DNA of 44,139 nucleotides from a virus. Each line of letters starts with the position of its first letter. Positions within the stretch are counted from its first letter, which is position 1. The translations under genes and the position numbers were made by a program. The stretch lies in IMG/VR virus record IMGVR_UViG_3300033388_002432, positions 1 to 44,139 of that record; one strand, written 5' to 3'. Under the pieces are notes generated by a model. The model did no database searches, had not been told where the DNA came from, and saw only the letters and a list, made by a program, of their open reading frames with translations. This document shows positions 8,468 to 16,130 of the stretch, one piece after another.

Positions 8468-9976
8468 ATGAGTGTTTATAGAACATATTTTAATAAAGAT
8501 ACAGTAATAGTCAAAAACTCTTGTGCTAATACAGGTAGAAACCCAATAGCTGAGATATTTCACGGTGGTTCTTTGGATGGTAATAGATTAACCTATTCTA
8601 GATACCTTTTCAATATAGACCTAACTGATTTAATACAAAAAAAAGATAATAAAGAGTTGTTTACTAATAAAATGACTCATGAAATTAAAATTACTAACAC
8701 TTCTTGTTTCGATAAAGAAACTTATTGTAAAACTGTGTCTAGTTCTTGTGGTCACGTTAAAAGAGCAACCTCATTTAACTTAATATTATTTGAAATACCT
8801 GAGTCGTGGGATGAGGGTAATGGTTATGATTATATTGAATCTAGTGTTGTTACTTGTGATGATGGTGACAAACCATATTGTGAGGGAGCTGCCAATTGGG
8901 AAGATAGGGAGTTTAATACCCCATGGTCTCAACTAGGTGTGTATACTATTCCTTCGGCTTGGTATTCTGGTTCTACATCTGGTTATACTGGAACTACAGT
9001 AAATCTTATTAAAGGAACACAACATTTTGATAGGGGTAGTGAAAATTTATGTATAGACGTATCCGATTACATCAATGGGTTAATTAGTAGTGGTGTAACA
9101 GAAGCTAATTTAGGTGTAGCTTTTGAATATATTGAAGAAAATGTGTTATCTGAAGATACATTTTATGTAGGATTCTTCACAAAAGACACTCAGACCGTAT
9201 ACGAACCGTTTATGGAGACTTTATACGATGATACTATAAAAGATGACAGAGACAACTTTATAATCAATAAGAGCAACAATTTATGTCTATATGTAAATGC
9301 TGGTGGTGAGAGAGTAAATGCTGACATCTCAGGTGTTACCATATATGACCATGAAGATGAAATTTATGAGGTGATATCACCATCTGGTATTACACAAGTC
9401 AGTACTGGTGTTTATTGTGTTTCAGTAAATGTACCAAAGACATCTAATTATTGTGGTAATATACAATTCTATGATACGTGGAGTGGTGTTACAATAGATG
9501 GCAATAATTTGGGTGATATAGAATTAGATTTTATTGTTAAAGAACAAGATTCTTATTATAACATAGGTTCTAACAATAGTGCTGGAGCTTCTGGACTAGG
9601 TGTGGGTGATTCCAACAACCTATCCATATTTGATTATGAATTCGCATTTAATGGAATTCAAAGAAGGGAAAAAATTAAGAGAGGTGATACTAGAAGAGTT
9701 AATGTGATTGCTAGAATACCCTTCACATACGACCAATCACAAGCTTTAGATGGTATATTTTACAGAATATACATTAAAGAGGGTGAAATAGAAATACCTT
9801 ACGTTGAATGGAATGAAGTTAGTAGAACCCCAGACGGTAATTTCTTCTTTATAGATACATCTTGGTTAATCCCCAACGACTATTACATGGAATTTAAAAT
9901 AACCTCTGGTAATGAGATAAGAACTTACCAAGACATTATACCATTTGAAATAGTTTCTGAAAAAGATTGGTGTTAA
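8468..9976 (+). CDS. Large virion protein, probably tail or surface
   Basis: The 502-residue protein is rich in aromatic residues, glycine and threonine and looks all-beta. The early segment RLTYSRYLFNIDLTDLI resembles carbohydrate-binding jelly-roll modules of the DNRLRE type. It is followed by a region with ten cysteines between about residues 79 and 200. The C-terminal part (SQALDGIFYRIYIKEGEIEI) looks Ig- or fibronectin-like. It has its own candidate late promoter and ends at a terminator. I infer a tail or surface decoration role; the cysteine content is unusual for a cytoplasmically assembled protein. Confidence 0.65.
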   Translation: MSVYRTYFNKDTVIVKNSCANTGRNPIAEIFHGGSLDGNRLTYSRYLFNIDLTDLIQKKDNKELFTNKMTHEIKITNTSCFDKETYCKTVSSSCGHVKRATSFNLILFEIPESWDEGNGYDYIESSVVTCDDGDKPYCEGAANWEDREFNTPWSQLGVYTIPSAWYSGSTSGYTGTTVNLIKGTQHFDRGSENLCIDVSDYINGLISSGVTEANLGVAFEYIEENVLSEDTFYVGFFTKDTQTVYEPFMETLYDDTIKDDRDNFIINKSNNLCLYVNAGGERVNADISGVTIYDHEDEIYEVISPSGITQVSTGVYCVSVNVPKTSNYCGNIQFYDTWSGVTIDGNNLGDIELDFIVKEQDSYYNIGSNNSAGASGLGVGDSNNLSIFDYEFAFNGIQRREKIKRGDTRRVNVIARIPFTYDQSQALDGIFYRIYIKEGEIEIPYVEWNEVSRTPDGNFFFIDTSWLIPNDYYMEFKITSGNEIRTYQDIIPFEIVSEKDWC

Positions 9977-9985
9977 AAAAATAAA

Positions 9986-10007
9986 AAGGTCTGATTTCTC
10001 AGACCTT
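9986..10007 (-). terminator. Rho-independent terminator between convergent genes
   Basis: AAGGTCTGA (9986-9994) pairs perfectly with TCAGACCTT (9999-10007) around a four-base loop. On the minus strand it is followed by a TTTTTATTTTTTT tract, so it best terminates the 11690-10038 operon. It may also stop the plus-strand gene ending at 9976. Confidence 0.85.
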
Positions 10008-10037
10008 CCTAACTATCGATATAGTTTGTTCGCAATT

Positions 10038-10496
10038 TTATTTTTGTAGCCAATAGATTGTACCGTCAGTCCCAACCCCAAATTCATGTGGGTGTTGTTT
10101 CATGTAAGACTCAGCGTAAGACTTGAACAATCCATCAGCATCTTCGGATGAAGTACCGTACCCTAGTTTAACCTTACCAGTTTCTTTGTTTATCTCAATA
10201 CCTAATTTAGCTAAGTCTCTAGTTTCTGTTTTAGTTACTTGGTCTTTTAAAGCTTTTTGATAATATTCAACCCTATCTTGTTTATCTTGTGCCGCTTGTT
10301 TATCCATCTGATATACTTTAATACCACCAGCTAATAGTGTGATAGCCACCAAACCCCTAGCTATCCAATCTTTGATACCTTCATCTAAATTCTGTATTTC
10401 TTCTTCTGTTAAGAAATGTTTTGTTTTTAAAACATGGTTTAATTCTAATCTTTGATTAGCTTCCTTAATAACCATTCTTTTATCCTGTCTTCTCAT
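10038..10496 (-). CDS. Accessory protein with capsid-targeting-like N-terminus A
   Basis: The first 34 of 152 residues are identical to those of the neighbouring 10503-11000 protein. They start MRRQDKRMVIKE (I-K-E then A at residue 13) and include a second site FLTE at 28-31; both fit T4 gp21 cleavage. The mature part is unrelated to its neighbour: one probable membrane helix (WIARGLVAITLLAGGIKVYQ, about residues 44-63), then a charged coiled segment and GYGTSSEDADGLFKSYAES. No enzymatic motif is seen. It is the last gene of the leftward operon. Confidence 0.75.
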   Translation of the reverse strand: MRRQDKRMVIKEANQRLELNHVLKTKHFLTEEEIQNLDEGIKDWIARGLVAITLLAGGIKVYQMDKQAAQDKQDRVEYYQKALKDQVTKTETRDLAKLGIEINKETGKVKLGYGTSSEDADGLFKSYAESYMKQHPHEFGVGTDGTIYWLQK

Positions 10497-10499
10497 TTT
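10393..10499. repeat. 107-bp direct repeat, copy 1 (N-terminal cassette)
   Basis: By reading base by base it is identical to 10897-11003. It spans the start codon and first 34 codons of the 10038-10496 gene plus three upstream bases. The genes differ completely after the repeat ends. Confidence 0.95.
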
Positions 10500-10502
10500 G
10501 TC

Positions 10503-11000
10503 TTAATTTTGTTCTAATTTATTTGTTAATCTTCTTTTAGCCACATCATTATCTATTATTAAGTACTCATCAACTATATATGTACCTAAATTACCCAAAG
10601 TAAACCCATCTATTATTTGACCATCTTTAAGTTTTGATTTTAGACTATATAATGTATTACCAGATACTAAATTGGGGAATATTGAAATTAAAGTAGGCAA
10701 TCTTTTTGTTATACGTTTTTTTAGTTGTGATATAATTTCGTATTTATATTTAGGTAAAACATTTAACGTTTCTTTATCCATTTGAGGTTGAACAAATAGG
10801 TCATTAAAGTCCGTTTGTTCTATTTCTTTTTCTGCTTGTTCAAACTTACTATTCGATTTTTTAAACCTATCAAATATACCCTCATTCGATACACCATGTA
10901 TTTCTTCTTCTGTTAAGAAATGTTTTGTTTTTAAAACATGGTTTAATTCTAATCTTTGATTAGCTTCCTTAATAACCATTCTTTTATCCTGTCTTCTCAT
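10503..11000 (-). CDS. Accessory protein with capsid-targeting-like N-terminus B
   Basis: The protein has 165 residues. The N-terminal 34 residues equal those of the next gene; after residue 34 it continues HGVSNEGIFDRFKKSNSKFE. The body is basic and helical, with KYEIISQLKKRITKRLPTLI and a C-terminal segment LGNLGTYIVDEYLIIDNDVA. No family is recognised. If cleaved at I-K-E or L-T-E, the mature protein would begin at residue 13 or 32. Confidence 0.75.
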   Translation of the reverse strand: MRRQDKRMVIKEANQRLELNHVLKTKHFLTEEEIHGVSNEGIFDRFKKSNSKFEQAEKEIEQTDFNDLFVQPQMDKETLNVLPKYKYEIISQLKKRITKRLPTLISIFPNLVSGNTLYSLKSKLKDGQIIDGFTLGNLGTYIVDEYLIIDNDVAKRRLTNKLEQN

Positions 11001-11003
11001 TTT
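10897..11003. repeat. 107-bp direct repeat, copy 2 (N-terminal cassette)
   Basis: Identical partner of 10393-10499, offset by 504 bases. Perfect identity, including synonymous positions, indicates recent duplication or gene conversion. Confidence 0.95.
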
Positions 11004-11281
11004 TATTTACACAGTAAATTAGCTATCTTATGTTGGTAGGTGTTTAAGTTATCCAAATCATTACCCAATCGGTCATTATCCTTCTTCAACTGAATTAGTA
11101 ATTTTTCTATTTTTGGGTCATCTTCTTTTGAGACGTGTGATTTATTAATCAAATCAATTAAGTCTTCGTAAGTATCAACACTAAAATCGTCACATATATT
11201 ACGTTCAGCACTATTAGAGTTAGCTAAATCAGTTTGTTTATCTGATTCTTCTTTTAATATCTTACGTATTAAACTTCTCAT
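11003..11281 (-). CDS. Small protein with type 1 targeting-like peptide
   Basis: The 92-residue protein begins MRSLIRKILKE, with a cleavage-type L-K-E at residues 9-11 followed by E. The rest is acidic and ends in a helical, probably coiled, segment (KIEKLLIQLKKDNDRLGNDL). It ends 2 bases upstream of the 10503-11000 start codon, within one operon. Function unknown; a packaged internal head protein is inferred. Confidence 0.7.
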   Translation of the reverse strand: MRSLIRKILKEESDKQTDLANSNSAERNICDDFSVDTYEDLIDLINKSHVSKEDDPKIEKLLIQLKKDNDRLGNDLDNLNTYQHKIANLLCK

Positions 11282-11282
11282 C

Positions 11283-11690
11283 TTAATAATAATTACGACC
11301 TTCGTTTCTAGCCTTTTCTCTCATATAATTTTGGTACTGACGTTGTTTTTCTTTCCGTTTCTTAGCTTCAGCCACCTCCTTATCTTTATTCGCTATTTGA
11401 TAATCATTGATTTTACTTTTCATTTTAGAAACCTTAGTAATAAATTTACCAAAATCTTCAGAGAACTTATCTATTTCACTGTGATAACCATCAGAACCAG
11501 ATACTGCATTAGCAATACTATCTTTAAACTCCATCTTTAGATCTTCTAAAGCTCTTTCTAATTTATCCACGGCTGGATAAGCTGGATGTTTAGTTACTGT
11601 AGTTTTTTTAGTTTCCTTTTCTTCTTCTTTTATAACTTTCTTAACTAGGTACTCTAATTGAGACTCGTTTATTTTTATTACTTTTTTCAT
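11283..11690 (-). CDS. Small basic protein with type 2 targeting-like peptide
   Basis: The 135-residue protein begins with MKKVIKINESQLEYLVKK and reaches V-I-K-E at residues 19-22. This is the longer of the two N-terminal peptide types in this window. The body is helical and very lysine-rich at the C-terminus (AEAKKRKEKQRQYQNYMREK), suited to contact with DNA. It is the first gene of the operon and has a candidate late promoter 17 bases upstream. Confidence 0.7.
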   Translation of the reverse strand: MKKVIKINESQLEYLVKKVIKEEEKETKKTTVTKHPAYPAVDKLERALEDLKMEFKDSIANAVSGSDGYHSEIDKFSEDFGKFITKVSKMKSKINDYQIANKDKEVAEAKKRKEKQRQYQNYMREKARNEGRNYY

Positions 11691-11707
11691 TACAAATTTG
11701 TTTTTTA

Positions 11708-11717
11708 TATAAATATC
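11708..11717 (-). promoter_or_regulatory. Candidate late promoter element (GATATTTATA)
   Basis: Minus-strand sense element 17 bases before the start codon at 11690; it would drive the 11690-10038 operon. Confidence 0.55.
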
Positions 11718-11747
11718 TAAGTTTTTATAAAAATTTTTAATAAAATG

Positions 11748-11778
11748 TTTGTTACTTTGTAAAAAATAACTATATTTG
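11748..11778 (+). promoter_or_regulatory. Bacteroidota-type host promoter
   Basis: TTTG (11748-11751), 19 bases, then TATATTTG (11771-11778) matches the Bacteroidota -33/-7 consensus TTTG / TAnnTTTG. It lies 29 bases before the ATG at 11808. Host RNA polymerase should recognise it without phage factors. Confidence 0.75.
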
Positions 11779-11807
11779 TACTGTTAATAGTAAAAAAAGA
11801 AAAAAAA

Positions 11808-12548
11808 ATGGCAAAAATTAAGGAGTTAAAAGAAAGAAACCCAAGTTATAACATTGATGTGATTAATGTCTTATCTGAAATGGACCCAACTAAAACAAAT
11901 AAGTACTTACCTTTTATGATAAAGTGTACTTCTGATTGGGTTACTTGGATTAATAGTGAACTTAAAAATGAAACTTTTAAGGAGATGTTTGAAGTGATTA
12001 AAGATTTCGAAGATTTATCTGAAAGAAATCTTTTAGATAATAAAGATATCTACTCTTACGAATCCAATCAAGACATTATTGAAGCTGTTAAATTAGCTAA
12101 AGAAAAAATTACACGTTCTGAAGTTAAAAAGAAAGAAACCGAAGTATTATTTGAAGATGATAGATGGTTGGTTTTATTCCCATTAAGTGTTAGAAGTTCT
12201 AACTTATATGGTAAAGGAACGAAATGGTGTGTTTCTAGTGAAGACCATAACTATGGTAAATATTACAAACAATACACTGATAATGGTATTTTAATTTTTG
12301 TAATAGATAAAAAAGTCACTGACGCCGAATCTCGAACCAATGACTTCGCTAAAATAGCCTTTCATAATGACCTAAAGAAATCAGATGGGATTACCCTTTG
12401 GGATGTGAAAGATTCACAAATGGGAGTTAGTAACGCCATGAAAGTCTACTCCATGTTACCTAGTGAAGTTATGGATATTATTAACAAAAGGTTAGAGAGT
12501 GGTTTAACAAATAAAGAACAAGCTCAAAAAAGGGGTGTTAGGGAATAA
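11808..12548 (+). CDS. TKWCVS-motif phage protein of unknown function
   Basis: The 246-residue protein has an N-terminal segment VLSEMDPTKTNKYLPFMIKC (residues 24-43). The C-terminal domain is built around LYGKGTKWCVSSEDHNYGKY (about 138-157) and NGILIFVIDKK. I associate this two-part pattern with phage proteins of unknown role; I cannot name a Pfam family with confidence. The invariant-looking Trp-Cys and tyrosine/histidine cluster suggest an active or binding site. Unlike neighbouring operons it has a host-type promoter and its own strong terminator, so it is a monocistronic, probably early gene placed among late genes. Confidence 0.75.
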   Translation: MAKIKELKERNPSYNIDVINVLSEMDPTKTNKYLPFMIKCTSDWVTWINSELKNETFKEMFEVIKDFEDLSERNLLDNKDIYSYESNQDIIEAVKLAKEKITRSEVKKKETEVLFEDDRWLVLFPLSVRSSNLYGKGTKWCVSSEDHNYGKYYKQYTDNGILIFVIDKKVTDAESRTNDFAKIAFHNDLKKSDGITLWDVKDSQMGVSNAMKVYSMLPSEVMDIINKRLESGLTNKEQAQKRGVRE

Positions 12549-12567
12549 CCTAAGTTCTTTATTACTG

Positions 12568-12596
12568 AAAAAGGGAATCTAAATGATTCCCTTTTT
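12568..12596 (+). terminator. Strong Rho-independent terminator
   Basis: AAAAAGGGAATC (12568-12579) pairs with GATTCCCTTTTT (12585-12596) around a 5-base loop, followed by further T residues. It ends the 11808 gene and can also act on the converging minus-strand operon that ends at 12620. Confidence 0.9.
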
Positions 12597-12619
12597 TTTT
12601 ATATTCAAGTTATTAATTA

Positions 12620-13474
12620 CTAACTAAAAACTTCAAAAGAAATCGATGTGTTAGGGTCATTACTAGTAATTGTTATGATATGATCTAAATTTACTTTACA
12701 ACTAAAATTAACAACCGCTGAAGTGAACATTGTTAAAAACACTACATAATCATCAGATGTATATGGTGAACCTGGACCAACATAACTAACATTATCTAAA
12801 GATAAATTAGCGAAACTCAACGGTTCGTAATCACCAAGTGGTCCAGTAACCAAACAACCTTCAGTTAATGGTGTGTTTAACCTTATAAAAGTATTGTCAC
12901 TACAAGAGACTGAATTATCTGAGGCACCTAAATCTATTGCCGCCACTACAGACGGGTTACTATTACTAACTACAGCAAAAGGTACTAAATATAAATTAGT
13001 AGCTGGTTCGTTCAGAGTTATCTCACCCACCAAACGGTATTTCTTAACAAAAATAGGGGTACCACTCTCATCTATGGTACTATTATCACTAATTTCTTGT
13101 AAACTACAGTAAGCGGTTGAATTTGGGTAACCTGCTATACCAGACATATCAAACTCTAATAAATCATTATTAGATGTACTAGTAAATAAACCGAATTTGT
13201 TTGTATTACCTTTTATACTATCCGATGTACTATTCCTACCAGCTTTTTTTAAGTATTGATTAAGTAAAAACCAATACTGTTTTCTGGAAAATACGTTTTT
13301 TATTGTTAAGTTACCAGATAATCCTTTTTCTTTTAAAAAATTGACAAATAAACCAGCGTTACTGTTTTTATCACTAAGAGTAGAAAAGAAATTATCTAAA
13401 GTTTTATTACCCACAGATAGTAAATTTATACCTACTGCAGAATTTAATTGTTTTAATCTATTATATAAAGCCAT
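12620..13474 (-). CDS. Unrecognised structural protein downstream of the capsid genes
   Basis: The 284-residue protein has a helical N-terminal third (NRLKQLNSAVGINLLSVGNK, FFSTLSDKNSNAGLFVNFLK) and a beta-rich remainder rich in Ser, Thr, Asn and Val. It starts one base after the end of the 13476-14189 gene and is clearly co-transcribed with it. The position beyond the major capsid gene suggests a neck, decoration or fibre-attachment part, but no motif confirms this. Confidence 0.6.
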   Translation of the reverse strand: MALYNRLKQLNSAVGINLLSVGNKTLDNFFSTLSDKNSNAGLFVNFLKEKGLSGNLTIKNVFSRKQYWFLLNQYLKKAGRNSTSDSIKGNTNKFGLFTSTSNNDLLEFDMSGIAGYPNSTAYCSLQEISDNSTIDESGTPIFVKKYRLVGEITLNEPATNLYLVPFAVVSNSNPSVVAAIDLGASDNSVSCSDNTFIRLNTPLTEGCLVTGPLGDYEPLSFANLSLDNVSYVGPGSPYTSDDYVVFLTMFTSAVVNFSCKVNLDHIITITSNDPNTSISFEVFS

Positions 13475-13475
13475 T

Positions 13476-14189
13476 TTATCTTTTATTTAGTTTAGTTGAT
13501 ACATTATCTAGTTTAGCGGGTAAACCATCTTTTATCGCTTCTTTCCTTTCTTTTTTAGTAACTCTTTCCATCACTATATTGAGTGGTAATTCACCAGCTT
13601 TATTTGAAAGTATTTTAGGGTTAAATATTATTTCTCTTTCTTGAAATCCTTGTACCCCAACTAAAACTTTTGATTCTCCGAATTTTTGAATTTCATTTAC
13701 AACATCAGAACTTAAGAATATTACACCCTCTCTAACAAATATTGGAGCTTCAAGTAACTCCCATTTTCCTTTTTGATCTTTTCTAACGTAAAATTCTACA
13801 ATAGTTTGATAAACTCTATCATTACTTATTTTATTTTTATCTTGGTCGTAAATAAGTCCAAAAGTTGTCGGAGGTTTTTCTAATTCCACTATGAATAGTA
13901 TTTCTTTTGGTGTTCTAACATTTTCCCATTCAGAATTTTCAGTAAATTCACCCGTAGTAAATGCTCTTGTAACCCACTCTACAGATTTAGGATCTTTTGC
14001 TTGATACTCCCACCCTTTTCTCTTTTCACTAAATACAAACCTCACATCTGTATTCCCAAGGGGAGTCTTTATAGTACTTGTAGGTATTTCTGTTTTTGGT
14101 AATACATCGAACATACCATATTTAAAGGTAATATCTCGACCCTCTGTATCCACAAATTTATATACCCCAACTAATGCGTATTCTGCCAT
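13476..14189 (-). CDS. Unrecognised structural protein downstream of the capsid genes
   Basis: The 237-residue protein is predominantly beta (YALVGVYKFVDTEGRDITFK; GVIFLSSDVVNEIQKFGESK) with a basic C-terminal tail (RVTKKERKEAIKDG). It is separated from the major capsid gene by a terminator and has its own candidate late promoter 36 bases upstream. Size and place would fit a neck or head-completion protein such as T4 gp13-15, but I see no diagnostic similarity. Confidence 0.6.
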   Translation of the reverse strand: MAEYALVGVYKFVDTEGRDITFKYGMFDVLPKTEIPTSTIKTPLGNTDVRFVFSEKRKGWEYQAKDPKSVEWVTRAFTTGEFTENSEWENVRTPKEILFIVELEKPPTTFGLIYDQDKNKISNDRVYQTIVEFYVRKDQKGKWELLEAPIFVREGVIFLSSDVVNEIQKFGESKVLVGVQGFQEREIIFNPKILSNKAGELPLNIVMERVTKKERKEAIKDGLPAKLDNVSTKLNKR

Positions 14190-14225
14190 TTTATGTATTT
14201 TTTTAATTTTATTATTATCTCTTTA

Positions 14226-14235
14226 AATAAATATC
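14226..14235 (-). promoter_or_regulatory. Candidate late promoter element (GATATTTATT)
   Basis: Minus-strand sense element 36 bases before the start at 14189, just beyond the capsid-gene terminator, so it restarts transcription for the 14189-12620 operon. Confidence 0.5.
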
Positions 14236-14253
14236 TAGTAATTTAGTTAAAAT

Positions 14254-14280
14254 AAAAAAGGGGGACTAAATTAGCCCCCC
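14254..14280 (-). terminator. Terminator of the major capsid gene
   Basis: On the minus strand a stem of G and C blocks (CCCCC at 14275-14279 with GGGGG at 14260-14264, extended past one bulged A by a CT/AG pair) is followed by CTTTTTTATTTT. It lies 24 bases beyond the capsid stop codon. Confidence 0.8.
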
Positions 14281-14303
14281 TCAGTTATTATTTAAGATTT
14301 ATA

Positions 14304-16103
14304 CTATCTTAATTCTCTAACATCAAATGTACGAATACCATCAACGTTGATTGTTCCGTAGAAACGGTTATTAACCATTTTCTTAGCGTAACGAGTCATG
14401 ATACCTTTAACAGGTACGAAGTTGAACGGGTTATACATTGTAGGTGTCAATTGTAATGGAACGTAAGGTGCGTAAATGTACCCAGTATCCAATAATGATT
14501 GACCTTTATGTCCAAGTAACACGGTGTTAGCTGGAGCGTATGGGTCTCTGTATACAGTATATCTACCTGATAAAGAACCTACTCTCTCAATACCCATGTT
14601 ATAGTTATCTTGTTCCGGAGAAGCGTTAGATACGTGGAAGTACTCTAAGTCATCAAAAATAGCTGATACCTCAGAAGAAACCACGATAAAGTTAGCCCCA
14701 CCTCTTAAAGTAGACTTATGGATTTGTGCTGAAATTTGGTTGATTGCCGTAATCAAAGTCTGGTTCCAATCTTTTTGAGTGTAAGCAGCTTGACCAGAAG
14801 GTAATCTCTTCCATCCGTCATAATCCCATCTTAGTGTCCAAGCCGCACCTGTTCTTAAGTCTCTTAAGATTTCACGGTCAATTTCCGCCGCAACTTGTTC
14901 TGATAATAATGCTGTCAATTCAGCTTCAGCATCAATGTTATGGAATGCTGATACATCTTGTGCTAACTCAGGAGTCCAAGTAGCTCTTAGTTTTCTTTCT
15001 GTTACAGAAACCGTTACAGATTCTAATTCGAAAGAAACTTCTCCCATTTGAGATTCAAGTTCTAAGTTTGCGTACTGTCTGAAAGTAACTGCGAAGTTAG
15101 TTCCACCTAAGTCAGTTGAAGCAACACCAGGAACGATAGAAGTTGTTCCAGAAGCAGCTCCGATGTAACCATCTAAAGTACCACCTTCACATGTTGCACA
15201 TACTGGGTGAGTTAAATCAGCCTCTAAGTATATACATCCATCAGCGTCACAGATATCACCATAATCAACGATACCTCTTCCGTATTTTTGAGTAACAACT
15301 CTAACTGGTACTTGGTCACCAGAATTAAAGATAGTTTCACCATCTTTATCAACGATAGGACCATCAACAGTTACCATTAATGATGCTAAGAATTCTTCAG
15401 AATCCATTTCATTTCCGTTAGGACCAGTTAATCTACCAGCTCCAGCGTCATTGAAGTTACACATTTTAAGGATTTGAGTTCTAACCGAACCGTCACCAGC
15501 AAATGCAGAAACACCACCAGTAAATTCATTACCAGCTTGACCATCAGTACATGCTGTCCAAACAACTGGAGTAGCGTCAGTTACAACAACAGTAATTTTA
15601 CCTTTTGATTGGTCAAACATTCCGTCATTGTAGAATCTATCATAAAGATTCTTAGCACATTCAGAATAAGTAGTCTCATCACAACCTGCTGATACACAAG
15701 TAGTAACTACTGGTTCACCATGTTTTGCTGTACCACCTGATGCTGGCCATCCGTTTTCGAAAATTCTGTCAGATGTTTTAGGTACGAAGTAGAACAATTT
15801 ACCGATTGGTAAGTTCATAGCTTGTACAGATACGATATCGTTAGCTAATAATTTAGAAAATACTCTTCTAACGATTGGGAAAACTACAGTTTCGAAAGAA
15901 CCAGAGTTCCCTGCGTCAGTAGTTTCGCTAATTAGAGAAGATGCAGTGTTTTCATATAACAAAGCAATGTTTTCTCTTGTGTGACCATTAAGTCCTTCTA
16001 AGAACCCTAAGTCATTCCATTTAGAGACAGTCGCTTCACGAACAGCTTTTTGGTGCTTAAGTCCGATGTTACCAACTTCTCCTGATTTTAATAAATATCC
16101 CAT
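14304..16103 (-). CDS. Major capsid protein, T4 gp23-like
   Basis: This 599-residue HK97-fold capsid protein belongs to the T4 branch. Matching segments include VSVQAMNLPIGKLFYFVP (residues 91-108), the ERKLRATWTPELAQDVSAFH block (369-388), and the C-terminal YIYAPYVPLQLTPTMYNP and MTRYAKKMVNNRFYG. A gp21-type site SLISE ends at Glu60, matching the place where T4 gp23 loses its first 65 residues. It is about 80 residues longer than T4 gp23. The extra length fits a cysteine-containing region at 136-305, with a C-x4-C-x11-C-x2-C cluster at 285-305. It follows the scaffold gene and has its own terminator. Confidence 0.95.
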   Translation of the reverse strand: MGYLLKSGEVGNIGLKHQKAVREATVSKWNDLGFLEGLNGHTRENIALLYENTASSLISETTDAGNSGSFETVVFPIVRRVFSKLLANDIVSVQAMNLPIGKLFYFVPKTSDRIFENGWPASGGTAKHGEPVVTTCVSAGCDETTYSECAKNLYDRFYNDGMFDQSKGKITVVVTDATPVVWTACTDGQAGNEFTGGVSAFAGDGSVRTQILKMCNFNDAGAGRLTGPNGNEMDSEEFLASLMVTVDGPIVDKDGETIFNSGDQVPVRVVTQKYGRGIVDYGDICDADGCIYLEADLTHPVCATCEGGTLDGYIGAASGTTSIVPGVASTDLGGTNFAVTFRQYANLELESQMGEVSFELESVTVSVTERKLRATWTPELAQDVSAFHNIDAEAELTALLSEQVAAEIDREILRDLRTGAAWTLRWDYDGWKRLPSGQAAYTQKDWNQTLITAINQISAQIHKSTLRGGANFIVVSSEVSAIFDDLEYFHVSNASPEQDNYNMGIERVGSLSGRYTVYRDPYAPANTVLLGHKGQSLLDTGYIYAPYVPLQLTPTMYNPFNFVPVKGIMTRYAKKMVNNRFYGTINVDGIRTFDVRELR

Positions 16104-16130
16104 TTTTTTAGGTTTTTTAATTTTTTGTTA

